Part shown: piece by piece, positions 30,265 through 41,689 of the stretch
Position numbering within the stretch: position 1 is the stretch's first letter
Layout: each line of letters starts with the position of its first letter
From: Coenobita brevimanus
Lineage: Eukaryota; Arthropoda; Malacostraca; Decapoda; Coenobitidae
Assembly: GCA_032717465.1 (NCBI GenBank)
Contig: CM064665.1
Location: 25,961,511-26,025,510 of the forward strand
DNA length: 64,000 nt
Reading direction: 5' to 3'
Translations under genes and position numbers: made by a program
The notes under the pieces: model-generated
Told to the model about the DNA's origin: nothing
The model's database searches: none
The model's input: the letters and a program-made list of their open reading frames with translations, nothing else

Positions 30265-30480
30265 CTACACTTTTTTAATGCGAGGAAGAAGGAACCAAAG
30301 GCTGAGCCCGCAAAACAGTTCCTTCCAAGAAAAAAACAAAAACAATACAAAAGAGAGCCAAATTCAAGATCCGTTCATTTCGAGATGCCTGGACACACTG
30401 CGTTTCAAAGACTGGAGATCATAGGAAGTAGGAAATACAGAGGGAGACAGTTCCAGAGTTGACCTGTTACTCTAACCTGC
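30265..30480 (-). mobile_element. LINE-F 3' end
   Basis: GAAGGAACCAAAGGCTGAG, CATTTCGAGATGCCTGGACA and GGGAGACAGTTCCAGAG match the other LINE-F ends. Confidence 0.78.
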
Positions 30481-30698
30481 CTTAAAATTGCCATCTCCGT
30501 CGTGAGTACGGAATTGTAACAGGAGATTAACAAGAATTTATGATGCTTGTCACGAAGAAGTGCTACAGAGAGGATGCTGAGCCACAGTAGTCTTTTGGCA
30601 CTGAGCTACGTGATACAGACTGATAAAGGACAACATTCTCTCTCTCTCTCTCTCGTCTAAAGGTAGCAATAGGTGTGACGTCTGAGGGTTTGAATATT

Positions 30699-30701
<3 letters not shown>

Positions 30702-30753
<52 letters not shown>
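30702..30753. repeat. (TC)n microsatellite
   Basis: About 26 TC units after a repeat-K unit. Confidence 0.96.
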
Positions 30754-30758
<5 letters not shown>

Positions 30759-30863
30759 ATCGCCTTCAAGTCCAGATCAGTCAACCACACACCCACAATC
30801 ACGCCCAACACAACAAAATTACTCACAAATCAGTTTTTAATCCATTTACTGATCCGTGATGTT

Positions 30864-31264
30864 GAATTCTATCTATCTATCGCCAGACGCCTAAATCCCG
30901 TAAGGGGTGGCCACAAACAAATCGCCTCCATGTCGCCCTGTCCCCCGCCATTTCACTGCCCTGCTCCCAGCTTACACCCCCCTCTCTCGTATACCTCTCC
31001 ACTCCATCCCTCCATCTCATCCTTGGCCTCCCCCTCCCTCTCCACCTCACTCACATACACTCCTCGTCAGTCTCTCACTCTTCATCCTGTCCACATGGCC
31101 AAATCACCTCAGTGCGTTTCTCCTAACGCTTCCTATCACATCCACATCCACACCACAAAGCTCCTTCACTTCCAAATCTGTCAGTCTCTCCACGTAACTC
31201 CAAATCCACACCACAACGCTCCTTCACTTCCTCATCTGCCAGTCTCTCCACGTAACTCCACATG
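30864..31264 (-). mobile_element. LINE-A2 3' fragment
   Basis: Tail TCTATCTATCTATC at 30864, then the A2 3' end and C-terminal coding. A ~60-bp part near the truncated end (CACACCACAACGCTCCTTCA) is duplicated in tandem. Confidence 0.85.
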
Positions 31265-31387
31265 CTGACCAAAAGATGTTGAATTCATTCAGTGATATCA
31301 AAGACACTTTATGTTATTTAGCGTGTTAGTTGTGAGGAGCCTGTGGTGTTACGTGGAGACACAGATATATGAAAAGAGAAAGAAACG

Positions 31388-31722
31388 TTGTGGTGTTGAT
31401 GCCGAGGTGACTGAGTGAGAGAGTGGCGTGGATGGAGAATGAGGCTAGAGGTGTGTAAGTGAGGTGGAGGGGGAGAGGAGGAGGCGGAGACCGAGGATGA
31501 GATGGAGGGGTGAGAGTGGAGTGGATGGAGAATGAGGCTAGAAGTGTGTATGTGAGTGAAGTGGAGGGGGAGAGGAGGCGACGGAGACCAAGGATGAGAT
31601 GGAGGAATGGCGTTAAGACACTACATGAGGGAGAAGGTGTGAGCTGAAGGAAGGACAGTCAAATGGCAAGGGAATGAGCGACGAGGAGGCGATTTGTTTG
31701 TGGCCACCCCTTCCGGGATGCA
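31388..31722 (+). mobile_element. LINE-A2 3' fragment without the GATA tail
   Basis: Contains a ~100-bp internal duplication (GTGGATGGAGAATGAGGCTA twice) and ends at GGCCACCCCTTCCGGGATGC, losing the terminal ~30 bp and the microsatellite. Confidence 0.7.
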
Positions 31723-32228
31723 TATTCACCAAGTCTGGAAAGGTTCGCGTTATGGGGGAAATTAGGACCAATCACAGCTCGAGCTGAGGCAAGCCAAGTG
31801 TTACCAGCTCAAGACGTCATCACTTACTTTATGACTTCATCACTTACTTTATAAACATACAATTACTTTAAGTACTTCTGAACTTATCAGTAAAAGAATG
31901 TATATACAAGGCACGTAATTGACATTTAACAACATTATAGGCAGGTGAGGCAAATATGACACCGTACTGGAATATAAATGAAGGCTAAGACTACGTAAAG
32001 TATCTGGTAACATATATACACACTTGTACTTCTTTCGGTATTCAAATTATTTAGTTCTTCTCCTAAAAAAGATGTATGGACTTACAAAAACATAGGTATT
32101 ACATTGTATATCACACGTATATCAAGCGCAGAACTGAATGAAATGGCTAAGCATATCAGTTTGCGTACTCATGGTAATAATAGTAGCCGAACCGAAAAGC
32201 ACCTAAGAAGACAATAACACATCTCTCA
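31723..32228. other. No recognised feature
   Basis: AT-rich, no ORF, no repeat match. Confidence 0.5.
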
Positions 32229-32229
32229 A

Positions 32230-32935
32230 CATCCTCCATTAATCTACTTCCCTTCCAGTCACTATATGGCTTCTTCTTATCTGCCACAGTTCAGTCCACT
32301 GTGTCTCATGCACTTACTTGCATCTTCTTACCCCACACACCACCTCACATGCTGCACAATTTTTTCTAATATCTTACACATGCCTTCCTCCTCATTTATC
32401 TCCTCCTACCCAGCTGCTTCTCTGCTTGTTTCTTTTCTGCCTTTTTTTTTTTTTCATCCTCCAGCAACCTTTCTACCCTCTTTGCAGAACTGGCTACTTC
32501 CTCCTACCTACGTGTACCTCTGTTCACCAACAGCTTCTGCACTTCTATCTTGGAAACTACTATGAAGTGATTAGATAGTCCACTCCCCAAATGCCTATAC
32601 ACTTGTGCCCAACACACATCTTTTCATTTGCCCCCCCCCACACACACACACATATACCCTTCCATTCATCCAACACACCACCCTCCTCCTCATCATTGGC
32701 CATGTACACCGTGGACCATTTTTGTGCCTAAAGAAGGTATTGATTGTCTCCAGGCCCTTCCCTACACCAGTGCCACCAGAGCACCACCATTGCCATCCAT
32801 TTCAGTGGGTACATCCCACTCACCCGCCACCCCATATTCCCTAACATTCCCCATTTTCCATTCATACCTCCAGTCAAAAACAATCCTCTCAGAGTTCTCC
32901 AAGAACACCTCCATATTCACCCAAAACCCATTTAT
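32230..32935 (-). pseudogene. Decayed LINE-A endonuclease-region fragment
   Basis: On the minus strand several stretches match the LINE-A region between the endonuclease and RT: GGGGTGGCGGGTGAGTGGGA parallels the GQWGVPAEVDGNG segment and CAGATAAGAAGAAGCCATAT parallels the QKKKAYSEW segment. Many stops and frameshifts. Confidence 0.65.
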
Positions 32936-33071
32936 AATGTATAACTAATTTTCACAAAAATATTTTAAATAGGCAGTACCCATACCTGTGTGTTAAGCCT
33001 ATTTAGTACTTCTGTATATAATATTACAACGACAGGTTTTCTATATCGTCTTCAAATAAAATTGTTATTTT

Positions 33072-33327
33072 TGTGGTAGCTGGTAGCAACTATCCACTCG
33101 CTTGATGCAGTACTGCCTGCATCATCCTTCACCACTATCATTCTTTTTCTGTATCTGTCCTCCTCTCTTCCTATTTCTCCCACCTTTCCTGTCAGTTTTT
33201 ATTACTCTCTTTTCCTTTTCAGGTGGCTTTACAATGAGTGACAGGCCAAATGGTTTTCTGTATGTCAGGAAAGCATTTACAACGCTGGGTAGTAACCATA
33301 TAACCAACCTATACATTTTCCCTCTTT
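33072..33327 (+). mobile_element. N1/LINE-A2-type 5' module, solitary
   Basis: ACTATCCACTCGCTTGATGC, GTGGCTTTACAATGAGTGAC and ACGCTGGGTAGTAACCATAT match the 5' module. No LINE-A tail follows. Confidence 0.7.
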
Positions 33328-33440
33328 GAGGGTGGGGTGCTCAACCACTCAATGAACATAATGCAGAACAATCATCGTGAGATCTACACGACTCAGATCA
33401 ATAAAATGGCATTATGCAGGAACGATGTTAAGCGTCACAT

Positions 33441-34020
33441 CTATCTATCTAACTATCTATCTATAGCCCGATGCCGTAATCCCGCAAAGGGTGGCCACAG
33501 ACAAAACGCCTCCAAGACACTGTCACCCACCATTTGACTGCCCTCCCCCCTACTCAATCCCCCTCCCTTATATACCTCTCAACTCCATCCCTCCACCTCA
33601 TCTTTGGTCTCCCCCTCCCTCTCCCTCCCTCCACCTCACCTACATACACCCTCTTAGTCAGTCTTTCATTCTCCATTCTCTCCACATGTCCAAACCACCT
33701 AAGTGTATTTCTCCTAATCTTTTCAACCACATCCACATCCACCCCACAACGTTACTTCACTTCTTCATTCGTCAACCTGTCCCTCCACGTCACTCCACAT
33801 GCTCCTCTCAAGTAACTCATTTCCACTGCTCTCACTCTTGACTTGTTCCCCTCTTGCAAGGTCCACGCCTCGCTTCCATACGTCAGGGTAGGGATCACAG
33901 CACTATCATGCAGTGACTTCTTAACTTCCACACTCACCTCCCTATTTCTCATCACTGCTTTCAGTCAACCAACAAACTTCCGTCCCTGCTGTACCCTTTC
34001 AAAAACTTCATCCCCAAAAC
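33441..34020 (-). mobile_element. LINE-A1 3' fragment
   Basis: (TCTA)n tail at 33441-33465, then GCCCGATGCCGTAATCCC. Minus frames 33554-33742 and 33752-33955 encode RNTLRWFGHVERMENERL and EAWTLQEGNKSRVRAVEMS. Confidence 0.88.
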
Positions 34021-34119
34021 TCACATCATGAATGATAATATCAAGACACAAGCTCCTGGTTACTATAAGCAAAAGTATTATTAGGCTAAACTTACTAACC
34101 CTAGATTACAGATGACTTC

Positions 34120-34548
34120 ATCCTCATTATCATCATCCGTACCTCCTTTCCCATCCTTGGGCAAAATGAGGAGTAGCAACGTCCAGACAGTCCAAATCTG
34201 CCCAATCCAATGGGCCACGCTTCCATTCACTCACCATTCAAGCCCCCAGGATCCTGGCTCTCTCGGATACACAAAAAACATTCACCACGTTCTGTAGCTT
34301 CAAATAAACATAACCGACAGAGTCAATCCAGATGCTGTCACATTAAAATGGGGTACAAAATCCCTGATCACGCACTTCTCCTCACAATATTCATCCAGCC
34401 AGCTCAATCTCTTGTCAGTCCCCTAGCCTCACCGACTTTCAAGCCTGTCTCCCTCACACACTCATGCACCATATCTCTCCACCTTCTCCTTGGCCTACCT
34501 CGTCTCCTCCCTCCTTCAAATTCGCTCAGGTATACCTTTCCCCTCCCC
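34120..34548 (-). mobile_element. LINE-B 3' fragment
   Basis: Short ATCATC tail at ~34127, then the LINE-B 3' UTR and C-terminal coding (complement of the RRRGRPRRRW segment at ~34490). Confidence 0.75.
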
Positions 34549-35336
34549 TTCCCCCATCCACTTAAGCACTGTTGTTAGTTGGTGTCAGGTGGGAACCTTA
34601 CAATATTGTTCATTCCCATTAAATATATTCATTACATACCGTATTGTTTGGAAGGGGTGTTAGTGTTCGCTGGTGACTAGCTGGGTGTAAGTATGGTGGT
34701 AGGGCACACCTTTACCTAGAGGTTAGACTCATAAGTAATTTTCCCCATAAGTTATGTTATTTATAATTCACGGAATTTCTAAGTCATGGTAGGTATTAAG
34801 ACTAAAATAACTGCGAATTACCTGAGTTGACTATAGTTACACAACTGCCGAAGATGAACTTGGCTAAGGATTAGAGATCATGCTGTGTTACTGTGGGCTG
34901 GACTGAAGCTTTTGATGGGGTCGCAAGGGAAGTGATGTAGTGATGTGTAGCAATTTGAGGTTGGGGGTGGCTTTATGGTGTAGTGGAGGTAGGAGCACGG
35001 CCACACCACTTGATGGTCAATCAATTAGATCCCTTGAAATTGTAGACCAATTTCTGCTACCCTGGCGATGTTATTGGTGCAGGTGGTGGTGCTGAACAGT
35101 CCCATTACCAAGATGTGTTGGGAATGGGGGGGGGGGGGAATCACAACCCAGCCTGACTTCCTGAGTGTTCTCACAGTCCACAAAAGGGAAACTGTTTGGT
35201 AACTGCATTTGGAGTGTCATATAGCATGGCAGTAAAACATGGCATATAAAAGCAGAGGATACAGTAAGGCTGGAAAGAAACAAGAGAACCATCTGATGGA
35301 TAAGGTACACAAAGTAAAACTAGTAGATGAGATAAT
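34549..35336. other. No recognised feature
   Basis: G-run at 35127-35137. No domain-bearing ORF and no match to other repeats here. Confidence 0.5.
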
Positions 35337-35690
35337 TTTGTTTCATTTTGTTTACAAAGGCTCCAAACTGCTTGCATGCATCGCCCTCAGTCCCCTGATG
35401 GTGGCTCTCCATGCTGCTCAATTTCTGCCAACCTCCCTATTCAGTCCCTTATCCCTGAGGGCATATTCTATGACCTCGTCCCATGTCTTTTTTGGTCTGC
35501 CTCTCGCAACCCTACCCTCAACGTTCACATTTCTCACTTTCTGCACCCAATTGTCATCCCCCATCCTCTTCACATGCCCAACCCATCTCAATCTACCTCT
35601 CCTCATCACGACATTAGTACACTCCAGTTCCAACCTTCCTGTTAACTCTTCCCTCATAAACTTACCCCCCCTTCCCAGGCCCTGCATTCC
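35337..35690 (-). mobile_element. LINE-C 3' fragment
   Basis: The minus frame 35418-35858 reads LECTNVVMRRGRLRWVGHV, then RVARGRPKKTWDEVIEYAL, close to the end of the ORF at 52960-55407. The 3' terminus (AAAGGCTCCAAACTGCTTGC on plus) is present. Confidence 0.85.
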
Positions 35691-35851
35691 AGGAAGCACT
35701 GCACAACCAGAATACTGTAACTGAAACAAAGGGTGGCAATAGAAAGGAGGAGATTGAGATGATTTACACTTATCAAGAGGCTGGACTAGGGGAGCTGAGT
35801 GAGGTTTAAGAGTATACAGGTAGTGAGCCATCACCAGACAGGTCCATCCAT

Positions 35852-36290
35852 CCATCATCCCATCCTACGTTGCCCTATGAGGAGCGTAGGAGCCCGGGGC
35901 TAGGCAAATTGGTCCTGACATTTAAGATGAGAGTGACTAGCCTCACTCATCCCTGAATGGCATTACGTGAGCAATAAACCCCAACCACCCCTTGGATATA
36001 ATCCTTCACCGGCTCAATCCAATTGGAGTGCCGTGATTATCCATGAAACCACCAGGCAAATTTGGATACTGTATATGGTTACCACCCAGCTTAGTAAATG
36101 GTTCCCTGGTGTACAGGAAAGCATTTGGCTTGTACCTCAGTGTAGAGTCACCCACAGGCAGAAGGAAGAGGAAACAATGAAAGAAAGAAAGACAGAAGAG
36201 GACGGAAGGAAAGAAGGATGGAGGAGAGGAAAGAGCAGACACCCGAGAGCGGCACTACATCGAGTGAATGGATGGTGAGCGTCCCCACCT
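35852..36290 (-). mobile_element. N2 non-autonomous retroposon
   Basis: Complement of the 5875-6392 element: GAGCGTAGGAGCCC at the 3' end, CTCAATCCAATTGGAGTGCC, then the shared 5' module (GGTTACCACCCAGCTTAGTA, AAATGGTTCCCTGG) and the N1-like 5' terminus (CATCGAGTGAATGGATGGTG). Confidence 0.75.
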
Positions 36291-36679
36291 AAGAGAAAGT
36301 TAAAAAAAAAAAGGGGGGGAGGGGGGGAAGGGGAAGAGATGGACGAGAAGGTGGGTGCAGACCTCAGATCTAAAGAAATTACCCAGCAGAGGGTAAATCA
36401 GTGAGGTTCATAACTCTGAGTCTGTCCATAAGGATAATAAACTCATATTTATAAGGGAAAAAATATATATATCCCTCCAATGACTGACATTCCAGCTGAT
36501 GTACTTGTGGGAATGACTTCTGGCAGAGTGCAATGACACCAAAGCTTTTTAAAATAGTATCTCTAAGGACATGGGTTTTAAAACATGCAGACTGTGATTT
36601 TCCAGCTTTAGACTACTAACAATACCAAACAAGAAAGATTTCCATCTCAGTGTATCTTCACCATAATTTTATAAGGTCT
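36291..36679. other. No recognised feature
   Basis: A and G homopolymers at 36301-36325; otherwise AT-rich and featureless. Confidence 0.45.
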
Positions 36680-36683
36680 TTAA

Positions 36684-37709
36684 CCCTTTAACCGCGGGTG
36701 TCATTCCAGAATGACACTGCAAAAACTGGACCAAACCGCGGGTGTCATTCTCGAATGTTTGTGAATATTTTGAATATCCCGCGTTTTTTCCGTGCGCCAA
36801 TTGTTTCAAGGGAGAGTAGCTATTAAGTTCTTTCACTCCAGCCGACCTCCACCTCCCTCTTCCCCCCCCTGGGGCCCCACCTCCCACCCCCTGGGCCCCC
36901 CACCCCACCCCGGACCAAACACTCATCAGTACCTGTCCAGCTGTGTGAGTGACAACACTGCTGATGTGATAGTGAAGTGCAGGCAATTACAGTGCCTTTT
37001 ACCTGCCTTAGTGAACACAGAGTGGGTGTTTATCGTATGTGCAGTGTTCATATATGTTTATAGTATTATTATCAGAATGAGGTTGGCATTTGGTAATGGT
37101 GTGTGAGCGAAAAATAGTGATTACAACACCGCTGATATGGCAGTGAAGTGCAGGCAATTACAGTGCCTTTTACCTGCCTTAGTGAACACAGAGTGGGTGT
37201 TTATCGTATGTGCAGTGTTCATATATGTTTATAGTATTATTATCAGAATGAGGTTGGCATTTGGTAATGGTGTGTGAGCGAAAAATAGTGATTACAACAC
37301 CGCTGATGTGGCAGTGAAGTGCGGGTAATTACAGTGCCTTTTACCTGCCTCAGTGAACACAGAGTGGGTGTTTATCGTATGTGCAGTGTTCATATATGTT
37401 TATAGTATTATTATCAGAATGAGGTTGACATTTGGTAATGGTGTATGAGCGAAGGTAATGGTGTGTGAGCGAAAAACAGTGATTTTACACCTCTCACTTC
37501 TAACGGCACTGCCCGTCCTGTGAAAGTCAACAGAGTCATGAAACCTACATCAATGGAAAGCTGAAGGTTAGTACTTTCTAATGGTACCTTATTTTTTTCT
37601 CTAGCTTTATTCTGTGCAGAGTTATTAAGGTTTAAAAGTTTGTTTACATTTGGCTGAAACCCCCGCGGGAGAGGACAGTCAGACCAAAACAATACCCGCG
37701 GTTAAAGGG
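36684..37709. mobile_element. piggyBac-like non-autonomous DNA element
   Basis: Perfect 15-bp terminal inverted repeats, CCCTTTAACCGCGGG at 36684-36698 and CCCGCGGTTAAAGGG at 37695-37709, flanked by TTAA at 36680-36683 and 37710-37713. TTAA duplication and ends beginning CCC are the piggyBac hallmark. A second GCGGGTGTCATTC copy lies just inside the left end. No transposase frame; the 1026-bp element is filled largely by a 171-bp tandem repeat. Confidence 0.88.
36945..37487. repeat. 171-bp tandem repeat, about 3 copies
   Basis: AGTGAAGTGCAGGCAATTAC starts at 36971, 37142 and 37313 (last as AGTGAAGTGCGGGTAATTAC), exactly 171 bp apart. Copies are almost identical. Confidence 0.95.
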
Positions 37710-37724
37710 TTAAAATTGGGAGAC

Positions 37725-38695
37725 ACTACTACAGTCGCGGTGCACAACTCCGAGGTTGTCATTATCGTACCATTTTCTTTTTTTTTATGTGAGGAAGAAG
37801 GAACCAAAGGCCATGAGCCCGCAAAACTTTTCCTTCCAAGAGAAAAACAAACTACAAGAGAGAGTCAAATTCAAGATCCATTCATTTCGAGATGCCTGGA
37901 CACACTGCGTGTGAAAGACTGGAGATCATAGGAAGCAGGAAATACAGACAGAGGGAGACAGTTCCAGAGTTGACCTGTTGCATAAATGAAGGAGTAACGG
38001 TTAACTCTTGCATTAGAGAGTTGGACAGAAAAGGGGTGAGAGTTTGCTGCTAGACGGGTGTTACGCACCCGTCGTATAAGTGGAGGAATGCATGCAGACA
38101 GTTCAAAGGAACAGTGACCATCAAAGTAGCAATAGAAGAGATAAAGATGCAACACTGCGACAAAGAGACAGAGGTTGAAGGGAGTCAGTAAGAGGGGGAG
38201 AGTTAATAAGACGAAAAGCCTCTGACTCCACCCTACTGAGAAGAGCTGTATGTGGGGAGCCTCCTCATACATGAGAGTTGTACTCCACACAGGGGCAGAT
38301 AAAACCCCTGTATAGAGTTAACAATTGTGCAGGAGCAAAGAAGGAACGGAGTCGGCTTAGCACACCCAATCGCTTGGAAGCAGATTTTACAAGAGATCCA
38401 ATATGATCTTTCCAAGACAAGTCCCGAGCAAATGAAACCCCAAGCATGTTCAAGGACATGGCAACCTACCATTCAAAAGTGCGTCTCATTTCACGTATAA
38501 TACGAGACGCATGTGATTCGTGTATAATATGTTTGTCTATGATAATATTCATGTATAATATATTCATGCATAATAATATGATTTGTGTATTATATGATAC
38601 GAAATCAGACGCACTTTTGAATGGTAGGTTGCCAGAGTACGATAATGACAACCTCAGAGTCGCGCGCCGCGACTGTAACTCTGGCGACATTACAG
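37725..38695. mobile_element. MITE-L (palindromic), interrupted by LINE-F
   Basis: Outer arms CGAGGTTGTCATTATCGTAC (37751-37770) and GTACGATAATGACAACCTC (38637-38655) are inverted. The inner palindrome GGCAACCTACCATTCAAAAG (38459) / CTTTTGAATGGTAGGTTGCC (38614-38633) follows. The LINE-F piece sits between the left outer arm and the inner palindrome. An uninterrupted copy is at 44703-44965. Confidence 0.75.
37776..38458 (-). mobile_element. LINE-F 3' half inside MITE-L
   Basis: Minus frames 38265-38459 (LGVSFARDLSWKDHIGSLV, KSASKRLGVLSRLRSFFAP) and 37871-38290 (FSVQLSNARVNRY, GQLWNCLPLSVFPASYDL, VSRHLEM) are the C-terminus of a Jockey/CR1-type LINE common in decapods. Frameshifts separate them. 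No RT catalytic core. Confidence 0.85.
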
Positions 38696-38854
38696 GTATG
38701 TCCATAAAAGAATTTTTTGTTCCTAACAACCTCATCTTTTCAGCTGCTGAATTTGAAGGCAATATGAGCTACTGAGAAAATGAACCTCCAACCAACAGAC
38801 ATGATTCACAAACACCATCTTGAAACCGAGACCAGCATAGGGCTGCTCAGTGAC

Positions 38855-39871
38855 AGTAGCTATGCAGTGCGTGTGGATAGTGAACCGAGTGAATTTTTCT
38901 ATTTGAAGGTTGGATTGAAACAGGGATGTGTCTTATTTCCATGGTTGTTCAATCTGTATATGGATGGGGTTATAAAAGAGATACAAGGTAGGGCAGTGGA
39001 TATTGGAGTGGCCCTGGTGAGAGAGGGCAGTGTTTGGAAACTACCTGTACTGTTGTTTGCAGATGATACTGTGTTGTTAAGTAAAGATGAAGGGGAGCTG
39101 CAAGGCTTTGTGGATGAGTCTGGGAGCGTGTGTAAGAAACGGAATCTAAAGGTGAATGTAGGGAAGAGTAAAGATATGGTCTTCGAAAAAAGAGAAGTCA
39201 GTGAATGTGCAGTGAGGCTGGATGGTGAGGAAATGGAAAATGTGAGTGCATTTAAGTACTTGGGCAGTGTGATGAGTAAGGCTGGAATTTTAGAGGGTGA
39301 AGTGCTTGAAAGGGTGCAACAGGAAGAAAGGTTGCTGGTTCCTTGAAAGCAGTGATAAGAAACAAGGAAGTGAGCATGGAAGTGAAAACGCTACTACATG
39401 ACAGTATTGTGATACCAACTCTAACGTAGGGAAGTGAAGCTTGGACCTTGTTGGAGGGACAGAAGTCAAGAGTGAAAGCAGTGGAAATAAGTTATTTGAA
39501 AGAAGACCGTGGAGTCACATGGAGAGACAGACTGACAAATGTGGAAGTGATGGAGCATTGTGGTGTGGATGTCGATGTGATAGGAAGCATTAGGAGAAAC
39601 ACACTGAGGTGGTTTGGACATGTGGAGAGGATGCAGAGTGAGAGACTGATGAGGAGAGTGTATGTGAGTGAGTTGGAGGGGGGGAGAGGGAGGGGGAGGC
39701 CAAGGATGAGATGGAGGGATGGAGTGGAGAGGTATACTAGAGAGGGGGATGTGAGCCGGGAGCCGAGCAATGAATTGGCGGGGAACAGGACGACATGGAG
39801 GTGATTTGTTTGTGGTCACCCCTTACGGGATTAAGGCGTCTGGCAATAGATAGATAGATAGACAATATTCC
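38855..39871 (+). mobile_element. LINE-A2, 5'-truncated in RT
   Basis: Begins at YAVRVDSEPSEFFYLKVGLK and carries LFADDTVLLSKDEGELQGF (39055-39115). A frameshift at ~39330 and a stop at ~39428 follow, then the C-terminal frame 39448-39804 and the tail TAAGGCGTCTGGCAATAG with GATA. Confidence 0.92.
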
Positions 39872-41176
39872 TTCTGTTGCTGAACAAATTTTTTAGAAGT
39901 GAGAATTATGATCCTCGTGTTGCAATCTCAAGGGTTCCCACACATGATCCTAGGAAATGGTTGGCCTCTGTCTTGATGTGGCTCATGTGTGTGACCACCT
40001 CTGGCTACTTAGAGGTTGATGCCAAAATACTGCAGCTAACTGAAGGGGCAATAACAAGAGTGGTGGTGTGAATCTTGTACACATGTGGAATGTGAGACTG
40101 ACTGACTGAATGTCTTTTGCCATTTCACTTCCCAACCCTTAAGAGAGTTTAGGCAAATTTTGATACCTAATATAATATTGGTCTACACAGTAAATTGTCA
40201 TCTAAAATTTAACTGTACAGGAACACAAAAATGGAAGATCAGAATACCTTGTGATACCCCAGAGGTAACCAGGATGGATGAAGAATAACAACCAACAAGA
40301 ACAAACCTGTTATTCATGTAGGAAAAAATAAATAAACACTGCATTTAGTGAACAAGTGGTCCTTGGATGCCCCAGTATTCTAATTTAATTAAAAACTTGT
40401 ATAGCACTTTGTCAAAGACCTTGGCATTCACTTCTATATTTTTCGGGTTGTTCAGGTTCTGGGCATGTTAGAAGTTATCAAAAGTAACTGAGTCTCTTGT
40501 GAGTTTTTTGAGCTGAGAGTAATAATATGCATGTTTAAAAATGCTCCAAAACCTTTCACAGGGAAGACAACGCTGCTGATCAACACTGATGCATCTGGCA
40601 CATATGTTATCTGTAATTCCACCCAGCTCAAATCTATGCTAGTTACTGAGAAGAGCTGCGTGATGTCCTGATCAAAACCTAGCTAAGTGAACTCAGTTAG
40701 TTCTATCTATAGCATACCTATGTTGGGTGGGTGTCAAGATTGGGGAAGGGGGCTTGAAGTACTGAGTTCTGATCAAGGTGTTGTATTGCCTTGTGTGTGA
40801 AGTGAGTATGTAGGTGCATTTTAACTGCTGGTGTTCAAATGTCTGAAATTGGGATGCTGCTGAAGAGGGTCTGCTAATATTTGTGTGATGATTTTTTTTT
40901 TTTTTTTTTACAGTAAGTGCCTAGCTGTGTTTTGTGGCTGTCATATGAAGACAGGGGTGCTATGTGTTGGTGCGGGGTACTGTGTGGAACTGTTTGACGC
41001 TCTAGTGAAAATATTCTCTCACAGGGAGGAGTTTAGCTTCAAAGTGCAAGTGAGCTGTGGGAGTGTCATTGGTGCTGCAAGTGGTTATGCCTGAAGCATT
41101 AGTCTGTATGGTGTGCAAGGTGTTGTGGTGGGTGTTAGGATCGGGGCCCCTGCTGGGGAGGCAAAGGGCATCACTG

Positions 41177-41179
<3 letters not shown>
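39872..41179. other. No recognised feature
   Basis: A T-run at 40892-40910. Short frames lack domains. The TGACTGACTGA at 40092-40104 resembles the LINE-D tail but nothing else of LINE-D is nearby. Confidence 0.45.

Positions 41180-41221
<42 letters not shown>
41180..41221. repeat. (TA)n microsatellite, left of N1
   Basis: About 20 TA units; resumes at 41580-41609 on the other side of N1. Confidence 0.95.
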
Positions 41222-41223
<2 letters not shown>

Positions 41224-41577
41224 ATCTATCTATTGCCAGACGCCATAATCCCGTAAGGGGTGGCTGTTTGACTTTGAGTTACTTGTTTTACGGAGAGGGG
41301 CACTAACCCTCCACCAACCCACTTGTTGACATGTAGGGAGCACGTATGGTTTGGTTATATGGTTACCACCCAGCGTTGTAAATGATTTCTTGGCTTACAG
41401 GAAACCATTTGGCTTGTCACTCAATGTAAAGCCACCTGTAAAGGAAAGAAAAGCAATAAGAAGTGACAGGAAAGATGGGAGAAATAAGAAGAGAGGAGGG
41501 CAGGCACAGAAAAAGAATGATAAAGACTAAGGAAGAAGAAGGCAGCACTACATCAAGTGAGTGGATGATGGTCGCCA

Positions 41578-41579
<2 letters not shown>
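41222..41579 (-). mobile_element. N1 non-autonomous retroposon inside a (TA)n tract
   Basis: Same structure and junction as the copies at 10439 and 46232: TCTA tail, CCGTAAGGGGTGGCTG, the joint to TTTGACTTTGAGTTACTTG, the hairpin AAATGATTTCTTGGCTTACA, and the 5' end at TGGTCGCCACCA. Confidence 0.85.
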
Positions 41580-41613
<34 letters not shown>

Positions 41614-41689
41614 TTATTTATTTTACAGAGCAGTGAGTGTTTCTTTCTACCCCTGTAACTGTCATGAGTGCACTGAGTCAGGGGTGCAC

